A DNA stretch of 64,000 nt from Anastatus disparis (lineage: Eukaryota > Arthropoda > Insecta > Hymenoptera > Eupelmidae): positions 3,353,001-3,417,000 of the forward strand of contig JAFFSR010000291.1 in assembly GCA_017163975.1 (NCBI GenBank), in the 5' to 3' direction. A program made the position numbers and the translations under genes. Under the pieces are notes generated by a model. It did not search any database, was not told the DNA's origin, and was given only the letters and a program-made list of their open reading frames with translations. Positions 11,517 through 22,556 of the stretch are shown here, piece after piece (the stretch's first letter is position 1; each line of letters begins with the position of its first letter).

Positions 11517-11534
11517 GAGCTGGCGCCCATAACC
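11517..11534 (-). promoter_or_regulatory. Primer-binding site of the second copia-type element
   Basis: The minus strand reads GGTTATGGGCGCCAGCTC, which matches the expected initiator-tRNA complement over its first ten bases. It lies directly after an LTR-like segment. As in the first element, an ATG falls within the site. Confidence 0.6.
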
Positions 11535-11749
11535 TTTTAAATATATTGCAATAAAATAAACTAAGTACTCGAGCTTTATTTTATATAAGAATAAAAAGTC
11601 TATTTAATAAGATTCACAAATATAGTTTTATATTAAGTAACACGGTCTGCTCTATTCAACCGATATCCATGGACTGACTCTGAAGAAATGTTAGTCGGCT
11701 CACGGCGTCTGCATATAATATTCTGCATATACTATTTTTAACAACAACA
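11535..11749 (-). repeat. Probable 5' LTR of the second copia-type element
   Basis: The segment between the primer-binding site and a TGTTGTTAAAAATAG start on the minus strand is about 210 bp. It is AT-rich and contains a TATA-like tract. No second copy is present in the window, so the outer boundary (11743-11749) is uncertain within the repeated ttaacaacaaca. Confidence 0.45.
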
Positions 11750-11900
11750 GCAGAGTGAATTTATTTTTACATCACGGTGCGTGTTTTTTTATTTATTATA
11801 TTAATATAAAATATCATTTAAAATATTTCAAGATAAAGAATAAAGATACATTCTAATTCAATAAATAAAATTACATTTTAAGCTGGAAAATTTTTTTTTA

Positions 11901-13260
11901 GGCTAGTCAATTTAGCTAAAAAATGGCTGATACTTGCAAAAAAGTTTAACAGCAAACTAACTGTACAATTATGCAAAGTAGGCTTGTGGGAGTAAAATAT
12001 CCAAAATGGCCCCAACAGATGTTGTCCGTTTTTGTTTAAACAATGTTTAAACATTGAAAATTGACATTTTTTCTCTTTATCTGCAAATATTTCTGGAGCT
12101 ATAAAAGTTATCATATTGGTCCAATGAGATAAAATGTAGGTTTTTTGAAGACCTTTAAAATGAATTTTTAATCATTTTGATTGCATTTATAGTTTCCGAG
12201 AAGAATGCAAAAACCACGAAAAAGGGTTAAATTTTAAAAAATTCATAACTTTTTTAATTTAATGATTTAAGAATTGATCTTGTGGCAATAAATAGTTCTT
12301 AATATGCACAATAAGCATACGCAAACAGAATCCTGTAGGACTTATAGTTTTTCCATAATAACACTTATAAGTTATAAACAATTAATTTTCAGTAGGCCAC
12401 TCTATCTCACACGATTAACTTTTTACAATGTTCAACATCGATTCTGAAAGTTTAGATATCCCTCTACAAAATGTATATTTCAGATTTTTGATTAAGTGAT
12501 TAGAAAGTCCTTAAAAATTCACTTAAACATTGGATCTTTCGCTTAGGCGCATGAATTAACGTTAGTAGTGGGGGAAACTCATAACGAAAACATGCTAGGC
12601 AACTACCGGTTATACATTTCCCCTTCGTTAGCGAAAGATCCAATGTTTAAGTGAATTTTTAAGGACTTTCTAATCACTTAATCAAAAATCTGAAATATAC
12701 ATTTTGTAGAGGGATATCTAAACTTTCAGAATCGATGTTGAACATTGTAAAAAGTTAATCATGTGAGATAGAGTGGCCAACTGAAAATTAATTGTTTATA
12801 ACTTATAAGTGTTATTATGGAAAAACTATAAGTCCTACAGGATTCTGCTTGCGTATGCTTATTGTGCATATTAAGAACTATTTATTGCCACAAGACCAAT
12901 TCTTAAATCATTAAATTAAAAAAGTTATGAATTTTTTAAAATTTAACCCTTATTCGTGGTTTTTGCATTCTTCTCGGAAACTATAAATGCAATCAAAATG
13001 ATTAAAAATCCATTTTAAAGGTCTTCAAAAAACCTACAGTTTATCTCATTGGACCAATATGATAACTTTTATAGCTCCAGAAATATTTGCAGATAAAGAG
13101 AAAAAATGTCAATTTTCAATGTTTAAACATTGTTTAAACCAAAACGGACAACATCTGTTGGGGCCATTTTGGATATTTTACTCCCACAAACCTACTTTGC
13201 ATAATTGTGCAGTTAGTTTGCTGTTAAATTTTTTTACATGAAAAAATCTAATTTGACTGG
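11901..13260. mobile_element. 1.36-kb palindromic element
   Basis: The left arm, about 11901-12544, and the right arm, about 12628-13260, are inverted copies with few mismatches around an 83-bp loop that contains gtagtgggggaaactc. The same short open frame appears once on each strand (11878-12114 minus, 13059-13241 plus) only because the arms mirror each other. No transposase is seen. The outer 40 bp match less well. Confidence 0.85.
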
Positions 13261-13950
13261 ACTATTTGTAATGCATGCGATGTAAAACAAAAAAAATTCT
13301 TAGTTTTTTCTCACTTATCATTACTGTATAAACCTAACAATTTTCAACTGCACCATAAAATATTAAACCACAAGCCTGGCAAGTTATTTTATAGATATTT
13401 AGTAAAATTAAATATATTTTACAACACTTTAAAATACAAAAATAGTGTAATGACATAGAGAATGCATAATTTTATTTTATTAAAAGTATTACAATTTAAA
13501 TGGGTATTTCCTTTAAATTTTAAAAAGGCATAAATAAATTTGAAGCTGATGGTATCAAATTCTCAAATATAAGTTGTTAGAAGCTAATGTCCCTTCTGCC
13601 AAGTTTTAAGGAATAAAATTACACAATTTTGATCTTCAACAATAGCATATTAAATAACAAATTTTTGAAATGTTGAAGTTCAACGTTTCGGAAATTTTTT
13701 ATTAAATATGTCTCTCATCGGGAATAAAATAAAAGAGATATCACTAAGATCAAGTATAGTTCGTCGATGTTCAAGTATTAATATTCACTCATAAATAAAA
13801 TAAAAAGTTGATCTGGTATATCATTTTTTTTTTCAATTTTGATGTGTACTATCATCGCTATGTTCATCTCAATTATCACATTTTTTCATAAATTATTTGG
13901 CAAAATTTTTCCAAATATTCGTCTATCAAAGAGAATATAAATTGAACATT
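13261..13950. other. AT-rich sequence without recognisable features
   Basis: No open frame above background, no RNA gene and no clear repeat was seen in this stretch. Confidence 0.4.
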
Positions 13951-13954
13951 TTAT

Positions 13955-14617
13955 GAATTTTATATTATTAAAAAGTAAGAATTAAATACAGAAGTACTCG
14001 ACAAAAACTTGATTGATTTCAAAACTTTCTTTAGCCAAAACTGTAATGCTTGATTAATTTAAAACCTTTCTTCAGCCAAAACTGTAAATATTTCATGAAT
14101 TTTATATTATTAAAAAGAATGAATTGAATAAAGAAGCACTCGACGATTGCTTAATTGATTTCAAAACTTTCTTAAGCAAAAACTATAAATAAATCAAGTA
14201 AAAGGTATAAACTTTATGATAATTACTCAATTTATTTCAGTACTTTTAAGAGCTAAAATTAAGAAAAATATATGATGTATGTAGTAAAAAAAAATAAAAT
14301 ATTTAGAAAAAATGTTCTAAAGAATACTGTACTATTCAATACCTAAACTCACCTAAAATATACTTTTTCAAAAGTAATAATAAAGATAAAATAGTATTTA
14401 TATTATTAAAAAGAAAGAATTGAATACAGAAGTACTCGACGATTGCTTGATTGATTTTAAAACTTTCTTCAGTCAAAACTCAACTATTGCTTGATTGATT
14501 TCAAAACTTACAAACTTTATAATAATTACTCAATTCATTTCAGTACTTACAAGAGCTGAAATAAAAAAAAATGATGTATGTAGTAAAAAAAAATAAAATA
14601 TTTAGAAAAAATGTTCT
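13955..14617 (+). repeat. Imperfect direct repeats
   Basis: A unit containing gaagtactcgacgattgc and ttgatttcaaaactttctt occurs near 13990, 14130 and 14430, with partial copies near 14040 and 14480. A second unit (gatgtatgtagtaaaaaaaa...atgttct) occurs at about 14270-14317 and 14570-14617. The array is degenerate and non-coding. Confidence 0.6.
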
Positions 14618-14820
14618 GGCGACTTCGGATTTTAGGTTAGGTTTTATTTTTGAGTTTACAAATTACTCTTTCAATATGTAAAATTTTTCAGATTTTTTAA
14701 TTTTCCACCATTCTAGGGATTATAATAGATGGTGAAAAATTAAAAAATTCAAAAAATTTTAGAAACTGAAAGTCATTTGTAAACTACAAAATGAAATCGA
14801 ACCGAACTTCCGTAGTCGCC
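14618..14820. mobile_element. 203-bp MITE-like inverted repeat
   Basis: It starts GGCGACTTCGGA and ends TCCGTAGTCGCC, and the two halves are complementary at roughly 80% along their length. It interrupts the second copy of the upstream direct repeat directly after atgttct. No clear target duplication is seen. Confidence 0.7.
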
Positions 14821-15413
14821 TTAAGATTTAATATAAATTTAATAATAAATCCATTGATTTCATTTTACTTTTAGTAATTTAGTAATTTATGTTTACAATG
14901 AACAACAATACTTTAAGATTACTTTTAAACAATAGTATAATAATTTCTTTAAATATATAAAATAAGTTTGATAAAATAATAGCATTAAATATTGCCTGTA
15001 TATACAAAAAAAATCATTTCATCAATGACTAGATTGTATTATCAAAATCATATTCTATTGATTAGTAGTTACGTACAAAATAGAAATGATAATTTGTGAA
15101 CCTTATTTACGATGTTTCCTGTAACATCACTATAGCACTGATTTTACATATTACAAAAAAAGAATGAACAAATAAAGCAATTTTAATTTATTATTTTAAC
15201 TGCAATATAGCTTACACATAAAAATTTTCAAATCCTCGAACTGAATTTTTGAAGTATTCATTTTAATGTAGTATTATTTTTGACATTTATGTAATAAGAA
15301 AATTTTAATATTCTGATAAGGTAAGATTAGAATTATTGAGAATATGTTATGTTATGTTATAGTAGTTTTTATTGGCATTTAATACAATAATGTTATACAG
15401 ACATTACGCTAGT
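14821..15413. other. AT-rich sequence without recognisable genes
   Basis: No open frame or structured element is supported. A short ttatg tandem (four copies, near 15346-15360) is present. Confidence 0.4.
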
Positions 15414-15662
15414 TGTTGAGAATATACACACTCATACTAGGTGTCGCCACCTATTGAGAATTTATAGTAGACAGTTGAAGAGAATCAAGTTGCGTCTCGT
15501 CGTTGTTTCAGTTCAGTTCAAGTCCGTCTGTTAAAGCCAAATTTTGTATTTTATTATTGTATAGAGAGATCATTTAATAAAATTACTTAGTTTCTTGTAT
15601 AGATTAAATAAAGACTTTTCGTTTAATATAAATTGTGCTCTGCATTTATTATATATTTAACA
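15414..15662 (+). repeat. Possible solo LTR
   Basis: A 249-bp stretch starts TGTTGAGAATATACAC and ends ATATTTAACA, the TGTT...AACA form typical of LTRs. AATAAA signals lie in the second half (ttaataaaat, attaaataaag). Flanking bases do not form a clear target duplication and no primer-binding site follows. The call rests on composition and termini only. Confidence 0.35.
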
Positions 15663-15812
15663 AAAATACAAAATAGTTTTCGACACAGCAGCTTGAAACA
15701 GAATAAGTTTTCTGTAAATATTTTTTTTTCAAACATTCCTAATGAAGTTTTATATTAAACCTATTTTTTAATCATTTTGCACACTTAAATGAAATTTCAA
15801 AATTTATCTAAA

Positions 15813-16310
15813 ATTACAAATTGTTATCAAAAGTCTCTTTATAACACGTAGAATTAAACTCTTGACAATTTTTACACAAAAGTATTTCTATATTTCTTGC
15901 CTGTTGAATCTGTTCATGATCGCCAAAACTTCTTGCTTGATACAACATTAAATCTCTATAATTTCTTTCCCAAAACATGAATGTCTCAAAAATTCATGTA
16001 TTTTTCTTTAACTGAGTGTTCAAGCCTTCTCATGTTACCATCATATTCTGTATGAAAGTTATCTTTTGCATAATATGGAATTTTAAGATTTTGAGTTGTT
16101 CTATGTACTGAATAGTTGGAACTATGATGTAAGCTATAAATAAATGTTAAAACTATCAGTAATAAAACGGGCAATATTTGAAAGAATATAGTATAATCAT
16201 TCGCTTATTGTAAATGAGCATGTTGCTCTTGAGCTGCATTTTGTCTCATCCATCTACTATCACCCCTTTGCGTATAAAATTCTTGTTGTACTTATTAAAC
16301 TACTTTGCAT
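15813..16310 (-). pseudogene. DNAJB12/DNAJB14-like C-terminal fragment
   Basis: On the minus strand, conceptual pieces match the C-terminal region (DUF1977) of the ER-membrane J-proteins DNAJB12/14. First comes a hydrophobic segment (LPVLLLIVLTFIYSL), then a stretch with VHRTT, IPYYAKDNF, YDGNMRRLE and VKEKYM. After a frameshift near 15978 follow WERNYRDLMLYQARSFGD and a natural-looking stop at 15813. A stop codon also interrupts the part before the membrane segment. The J-domain is absent. It is a decayed gene fragment on the same strand as three other host-gene fragments next to it. Confidence 0.7.
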
Positions 16311-16463
16311 TTGAAAAAAAATTTATGTTACTCTTATTTTATTTTGAATACCAGAGAGAAGAATAATTTTAAGAAATAGTTGAATACTTTTTATAAAGTA
16401 TTTATAAAAAAAGTATATAAGTTTGAAAAATTTATTTACATGATTCAAATATAAATTAAAATG

Positions 16464-17200
16464 CTACGTATTCACTTTCTTATGATTTGCATTATTAAAT
16501 AACAAAGTCCTTATTTTTAGAGAGTCTTTTTCTGCTTCATGAAGTAATTTAAAAATCCCTGTTCCAACTGGAACTATTATACCCACGATAACGTATTCTG
16601 ATACTCCACTAATAGCATCTTTTTGACCATAATCAGTTTTTTCAAAAGAAGCTAAATTTAGCCATGATTCTTTCATTTTTGCTAAACCTGGTCTTGTTAT
16701 ACTTAAAACTTTTCTGCTGCTAGTCATGAAATCAGCAACAAGCATTGGATGTCGGCGATCAATATTCACTTCATGATTTTACATAACTCATTTAATTTCA
16801 GTCATAATAGTTGCTCTAGCAACCTCAATACCTAAAGTCCTAAAAACTTTCAGGATCAGAATCATCTTCTAAATGAACTGTAACAATTAGAGTATTGATT
16901 TTTGGATAAGCAAATAATTTCCTTAATAAGAGTTACACCTAGAGCAATGTTCATATGTCATTTGAGTACCAGGTTCTCCAATACTTTGTAAATCTAAAGC
17001 ACCAACTGCAGTGCCTGTTTCAACTTTTGCTTTTATATATTTTTCCTTACATATATAAATAAATTCAACACGTTGTGACACAGTTAAACGTTCAATATAC
17101 CTGTAAATTGGGTCATTTGCTTTAATATGTTATCTAACCCTAGCAATTTCAATTGTGATTGTTTTTAAAAATTGAGCTAATTCTTACTAAAATTCTTCAC
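16464..17200 (-). pseudogene. POLR3A (RNA polymerase III largest subunit) C-terminal fragment
   Basis: An open stretch at 16464-16769 matches the C-terminal end of RPC1: [38 protein letters not shown] and GTGIFKLLH. Upstream, with stops and frameshifts, are TLGIEVARATI (near 16830) and the highly conserved VETGTAVGALDLQSIGEPGTQMT region (near 16960-17040). The sequence between those blocks in the family is largely missing. It ends near 17200 where a TTAA-flanked MITE begins. It cannot make a functional subunit, and the active gene must lie elsewhere. Confidence 0.8.
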
Positions 17201-17204
17201 TTAA

Positions 17205-17342
17205 CCTTCTGACAGCCGGGATGACGCCATATGGCGTCATTCCATGATTGGCCCACATATGCTATTACTTAAGAAACATTTATATGGAAAATTTCGAGAA
17301 AGTTACACTTTTTCAGTAGAAAAAATTCCGGCTGTCAGAAGG
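17205..17342. mobile_element. 138-bp piggyBac-like MITE with TTAA duplication
   Basis: Perfect 15-bp inverted termini (CCTTCTGACAGCCGG) are flanked by TTAA at 17201-17204 and 17343-17346, the target site used by the piggyBac superfamily. A subterminal palindrome (atgacgccatatggcgtcat) lies just inside the left end. It sits between the POLR3A-like and ANAPC1-like fragments. Confidence 0.85.
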
Positions 17343-17346
17343 TTAA

Positions 17347-17990
17347 ATATTTTTTTATAATACATTAAGCTTAATGCCATGGTTGCTCTAGCACTAGTTA
17401 CATCATATTTATAGATTCACTTTTTGTTATTTGATAACTGGGTAATTTATATTTATCTTTCTGAGCTGCACAGAAAGATCCAGTATTACCTTATACCATA
17501 TAATAATAAACTGTGTCTGGAATATTTGCTGAATCTGAGCCTCTTCCTGAACATAAAAACTAATCCAACACCCATAAGTGGGGCTACTTCAACATTTTGT
17601 AGAACATCCAATTCTGTACTGGTTGGAGGTATTAAAGTTTCTGCATGAAGTGATAATAATTTTAACCTGAAAACATCCATTGATGCTCTATGCATAGCTG
17701 ATAATCCTAGTAATAAACCAGTGCTAATAGCTTCATGACATTCAACTAAACATTCATACATACTAAATGGTGTGAGATTTTGAAGATGACAATTAAGTCC
17801 CAAAGCCATGAGAAAACCTGAATATTCGATATTAAATTCACTCTGCTGTTGTTTGTTATAAACAATCCATGTTGAATCAACATGAATACGTAATTAGCAA
17901 CTCCATCGTGAAATAGTGGCCATAGATCCATATTTGTTGGTACATCAATATGTTACAATATTTTACTTATGTTATCTTCCGCTTCTTCTT
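17347..17990 (-). pseudogene. ANAPC1 (APC1) internal fragment
   Basis: Minus-strand pieces match subunit 1 of the anaphase-promoting complex. In order they are HIDVPTNMDLWPLFHDGVAN (near 17900-17950) and then the conserved repeat region MALGLNCHLQNLTPFSMYE, LLLGLSAMHRASMDV, TLIPPTSTELDV and PLMGVGLVF (17560-17809). After frameshifts come LPSYQITKSESIN and VTSARATMALSLMYY near 17350-17450. Stops and frameshifts separate the pieces. An AG-ended pyrimidine tract (ttttattttcag) near 17990 may be an old intron boundary. It is a degenerate internal fragment, not a gene. Confidence 0.75.
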
Positions 17991-18319
17991 TTGTAAGATA
18001 CTGAAAATAAAAAAAAAATTAATAATCTTAATAAACATAAGTATTACTGTTGATTTGTACTATCTAATAGATATAAAAATCTAATAAATTTGATATTTTA
18101 ATATATAATTACCTTCTTGAGATTAGATAATCTCATTTTTTTACAGATGTAGATTGTTTTTATAACATTTCAAGTTTTATAAATTAGTAGCAGATAGTAA
18201 GTGCTTAACAACAAATCCAAAATGTATACCACTAGAGGCATCCCTCATTCTTATATAACGGTTATCTAGCTTCTATGTTAAATAAGTTTGAAAGAGAATG
18301 TTCCTTAGTTCTTGATCTA

Positions 18320-18605
18320 TGCAACTATGTTGCATTTGGTTGTTAGCATACAACATAATATTAGCAGCATTTGCACATACACATACACTTACAATGAGAC
18401 CTGAATTGTGCCATTGCTTTCATTGTAATATATATTTTTACAATCTAGAAACACATCTACATCACTTTCAGGGAAACCTAAATATGAACTTCTTGAATCA
18501 AATGCATATGCTTTAGCATTGGGATATTTATGTTTTACGATTTCTTCAATTGACTCTAATAATATTTGTTCCTTTTCTTTTTCGTTAAATATTTTATCTG
18601 ATTCT
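18320..18605 (-). pseudogene. Nucleotidyltransferase (TUTase/poly(A) polymerase-like) fragment
   Basis: On the minus strand an open stretch contains [18 protein letters not shown] followed by [10 protein letters not shown]. This resembles the catalytic palm of non-canonical poly(A)/poly(U) polymerases, in which GS...G and SDxDxF hold the metal-binding aspartates. The usual Gly of the GS motif is Asp here. Downstream (18180-18320) the frame degenerates with stops, though a GIHF phrase is visible. The family is assigned by one motif region only. Confidence 0.45.
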
Positions 18606-19648
18606 GGTATCAGAAGTAAAATATAATCAAAATAAATTTTAACAATTTATAAATTTCTTTGGATTTAGGCTGTTTTGAAGTATTACAATTGATCAAAGAT
18701 TTTTGTCCATCATTATTTATAAAATTTATTAACCGATTTTGATCAATGACATCTCAAATTAATCGTCTTCGAAACACCTACAAATCGTATTATTTTCATG
18801 TACTAAATCGCAAACGATTTCAAGCTACCTCAAAAAACAGTAATTTTTACGAATTTTGCACCTTAAATCATTGTTTACAAATTCCTAACGGCTCAAATTT
18901 TAAGAGTCTCTGAAGAATTTCATTTCCAATCGTCCAACAAAGCTATTTTTGGTGGTGTGCACCTGTTACCAATTACATTATGCATTTCGACTAATTCTAC
19001 TGGACTATAAGTGCTTACAGTGCATCTGTGCTTATGCCATATAAATATAGTCAATTGGGTAGATCAATATTTTCGCTTTTTTTGCACTCTATGAATTTTA
19101 TTAAATTGTCTTACAAAAACGTGTAGAATCGTTTTATAAGCAATATTAAAACAATAATAATAACATTTAACACGAAGTATTTAAGACTAGAAAGTTTCAT
19201 GATACTTCATTATACATTTCCTTGTTAAAAATTTTCTGTATGAGATTATATTTTTCTTGAACCAATGTCAATAACAATTATTCTAAACATTTTTATAAGG
19301 TTATTTGAAAAAAAAAATTATTTTAGATTAAAACTTTAAAAAATAAAAAAGTTATATTTTAATAATATTAAATACTTTTGTTAAAAATGTTTTTTATTAT
19401 AAATAGCTATTTTTAAGTTATTGCAAAAAAGCGCTGAAAAAGTATTAAAAAATAAATTTTATTTTTATTATACTATAAGGAAAAATTTTCAGCAAAAAGT
19501 GTTTTAAATAATAAAGTTTTGTAATAATGTATAATACATTTTTATGCAAAAAAAATTTTTTTTTAATAATTCCTGTAGACATGAAGTCTAAAAAGCCTTT
19601 TTTCAATCGTAAATTGCACTTGACTTGAAAAATACTCATTAAATGCAA
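18606..19648. other. AT-rich sequence without recognisable genes
   Basis: Several open stretches are short and of low complexity. No coding, RNA or transposon feature is supported. Confidence 0.4.
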
Positions 19649-20546
19649 CCCTGGTAGAAATTTGAACATTAAAAATGGTGTAAACAACAATTTATGACCA
19701 TTTTCAATAGTAATATTTTGTCATGTCAATATTGGCGAATAAATGGCAATTTTTTGCTGAATCTGCAGAGCTCAAATTTTTTGGTATATTGGTTAGCATC
19801 TTATAGGCAAAAAATGCTAATATAAAAATGTTGTTCAAAATTTTTGTATTTAGCCAAAAAAATACGCATTTTAAGTAAACGGAGAGAAAAAATGAGTAAC
19901 AGCTATCTAAAAATTAGGTAAACTGTGGACAACTTTTTTTGACTAGTTATATAACTTTTTAGTAATGAGTCCTTAATTTTTCAGATCATAGGTAAAATCA
20001 TAACCTCACTTTTGCCACGTGGCGAGAAAATATAGATTAGTATTTATTCACATTCCTTCGTCAATGTTTATTTTTATTGGAATTTATAAAAATAAAAATA
20101 ATATTAAATTTTATTAAAATAAAAATATGAAACGCAGTACGAAACGAGTATAAAAATATCGTTTTTTAAAATAATAAATGGAAAATTTTATTAATCGTTT
20201 AAAAATAACCTCTAACAATCCGATCACAACTCAAAATATACGCGCGAATATATTAACAAAAGTGATTCTATTAATGATTAATGATAACTTTCAAGAAAAA
20301 ACCTTAAATGATTCTTAATAGTAATCAATTAGAGCACAATTTGATAGACTCTACTGTTAACTATCTATATTCAAATAATAGTGCATCAGACTCAACATTT
20401 TATTAGCATTTTTTAGCACTATGAAGGTTGAAAAAAACGTTTCATATTAGTTCAAATAATGGCCATAAAAAATTCCCATTTTCTGCTCTTCACTTTAAAG
20501 AAATGGCCATAAAATGGTAGAAAAAGCGTTTCATTTTCTACCAGGG
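19649..20546. mobile_element. Possible non-autonomous DNA element with 12-bp inverted ends
   Basis: CCCTGGTAGAAA at 19649-19660 is matched inverted by TTTCTACCAGGG at 20535-20546. Both ends are followed inward by related sequence (catttt/accatttt phrases). The interior is AT-rich and non-coding. No secure target duplication was seen, so the pairing could be chance. Confidence 0.35.
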
Positions 20547-20877
20547 AAATATTATATAAAGTAAGAAAGTTGTATTCTAAAAGAATCTACAAGTTTTGTT
20601 CAAAAATTTTTTTTCTAAAACTGTTTAAATTCACGTTATTGTGATTTTTATACAAAAACTGCATGTTTTTCATGGCTAATTCAGTAATAAGGACAAATTA
20701 AAAAAAAATAAAAAATCTCTATTTTAGTTTTTAATGTAACGAATACAACCAATTTTATTTTCAAACGATACAACTAAAACTTTCGGAGAAAAAGGCGGTA
20801 TACCTTTTTTGCGATGGTAAAATTATAAGATACTCGGTGAAACGGTTGTGTCTAATAAAAGAAAGTAAAAAATAGAA

Positions 20878-21318
20878 ATGAATGTAACAGCAATGCCGAT
20901 GAGGGCTAGATTATATAAATTAAAGATTAAAACAGGGAAAAAAATTGAGTTATTTATTGATAGGTTTAAGGCAATCATTAGGGATTATGAAAATAGTAAT
21001 CCAACAGAGAAGCTGTCCACGGATAAAAAGAGGTCTGCCTTCTACTCGGCAGTGTCAGAATATTATCGGGAGTTAAGATCAGCCATGCTGATAAGAAGAC
21101 AGACTAATAAAAATAAGATGACAATTGAAGAAATTAAAAACTTTTTACTACAGCTAGAAGCGGAAAAGAAGGAGGACAAACACCCAGAAGTAAGGGCCGA
21201 TGCGGCCCAAGGAAGAACGCAAACCAACCTGAAGTGCTACAGGTATAATAAAATGGTATACGTCAAATCTTAATACCCCCTCATTCAGTACAATCCATGG
21301 TTCTGTTACTATTGTAAC
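20878..21318 (+). pseudogene. Gag fragment of the decayed copia-type element
   Basis: The open frame 20878-21273 encodes the late capsid part of a copia Gag (FIDRFKAIIRDYE, then a long charged region) followed by CYRYNKM, the start of a CCHC knuckle. In another frame CYYCN appears at about 21303-21317, directly before the inserted element. Sequence on the far side (21951-21990, ending in a Cys) looks like the rest of that second knuckle. Confidence 0.7.
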
Positions 21319-21321
21319 TAA

Positions 21322-21947
21322 CAAGGAGTGCACCCCACCTCCGGGAAACGGATTCGGCTGAAACTGCAGCAATAGGCCCCCTAGACAAGGATATAAATAT
21401 TTTTTTAAAAATATGGTGAATAAGAGCCTTTATAGAAACTTAAACAACCAAAAAACTAAGACTCTCACAAAAAAATGCATAGAAGATCAAATGAAGCACG
21501 GATTGAATGCTTTAATTTATCCTTTGTTGCATTAAAAAATCTTTAGGGGTTCAAAAGTTACAGACGATTAAAATATGTTAATGAAATAACGTGAAAAATT
21601 GATCATATTTTATATGCTAAAAATATTAAGTAAATACGTGGTAATATTTAATTAAGAATAACTTTCGAACAAGAAAAGCTTTTTCAATGTAACGAAGCTT
21701 AAATTAAAGCATTCAATTCGTGCTTCATTTTATCTTCTATGCATTTATTTGTAAGAGTCTTAGTTCTTTGGTTATTTAAGTTCTTATAAAGGCTTTTATT
21801 CACCATATTTTTGAAAAAATATCTATATCCTTGTCTAGGGAGCCTATTCGACGAAAAGAAAAAACACGGGTTCATTTTTTTTTATTAAAAAATCATATTC
21901 TGCAGTTTCAGCCGAATTTGTTTCCCGGAGGAGGGGTGTTCTCCTTG
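21322..21947. mobile_element. Foldback/MITE element, family with TNA duplications (copy A)
   Basis: The ends are CAAGGAGTG...CACCCC / GGGGTG..CTCCTTG, with TAA at 21319-21321 and 21948-21950. The ends (AGGAG, CACCTCCGG) are recognisably related to the elements at 35402-36059 and 46097-46759. Extended inverted similarity runs inward: ctgcagtttcagccgaat at the right pairs with attcggctgaaactgcag at the left. Non-coding. It splits the Gag knuckles of the host copia element. Confidence 0.8.
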
Positions 21948-22063
21948 TAAGTAACAGACCGCAAAAGTACGGAATGTTTTCAGAGAGGAAGCAGCAACTC
22001 AGGCTCAGGTACTAAACAATCCACAGAGGGGTATACGGAATAATTATTAGAACAATAAACAAA

Positions 22064-22340
22064 ATGGTAGAGGCAGTAAGAATACTAACAAAAAGTAGAT
22101 CAGAAAATCCTAATAAATTCAGAAGTAGAGTATTCAAAAATACCAAAAATAATTCTGCTCCAGAACGTGTACAGAAAAAGGAAACTGCTAGAGCTTTCTT
22201 AGCAGGTAATAATAACATAAATACTAAAACCAATATAACATTTCTAGCAGATTCAGGTGCGACAGGGCACATTGTAAAGAAAAGCTTAATCTTGAGTAAT
22301 TTTAAAAAATACTCGGGAAAAACCAAAATTCGCAGATTTT
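22064..22340 (+). pseudogene. Protease region of the decayed copia-type element
   Basis: The frame contains FLADSGATGHIV near 22240, the aspartic protease active-site motif of copia elements, preceded by a basic nucleocapsid-like tail. The frame is lost soon after, near 22340. Confidence 0.75.
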
Positions 22341-22556
22341 GGCCTAGGTATTAATCTAGATAATAATATACTTGAAATATTTGACAAATACACTGGAGTC
22401 AGATATCTGACAGGACAATATGTCAAACCAAATTGATTAATTTTTCTGAACATTGTAACTAAAAATGAGGATGAACGTCAAAAAAATTATAAAGAATACG
22501 TATTCGAAGTAAGGATAGTTTCCGTGGATGATTTCTTACAATAATCTCAGTCTGAG

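Larger units (their letters stand above)
9840..11749 (-). mobile_element. 5' remnant of a second, diverged copia-type element
   Basis: On the minus strand this has an LTR-like segment (11535-11749), a primer-binding site of the same initiator-tRNA type (11517-11534), a leader with candidate small exons, and a homologue of the 144-nt cassette exon (9907-10050). The sequence then meets the end of the palindromic element at 9831, and no gag-pol follows. The leader shares TATATACATACG-type microsatellite with the first element. It is a truncated or deleted element, and its 3' LTR was not found in the window. Confidence 0.6.

Noticed and set aside
11878..13241. Two identical small proteins on opposite strands as a gene pair
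   Set aside because: They are mirror images created by the palindrome arms, with no start context or homology.
14625..14645. ttaggttaggtt as telomeric repeat
   Set aside because: Only two units, and they fall inside the arm of a MITE-like inverted repeat.
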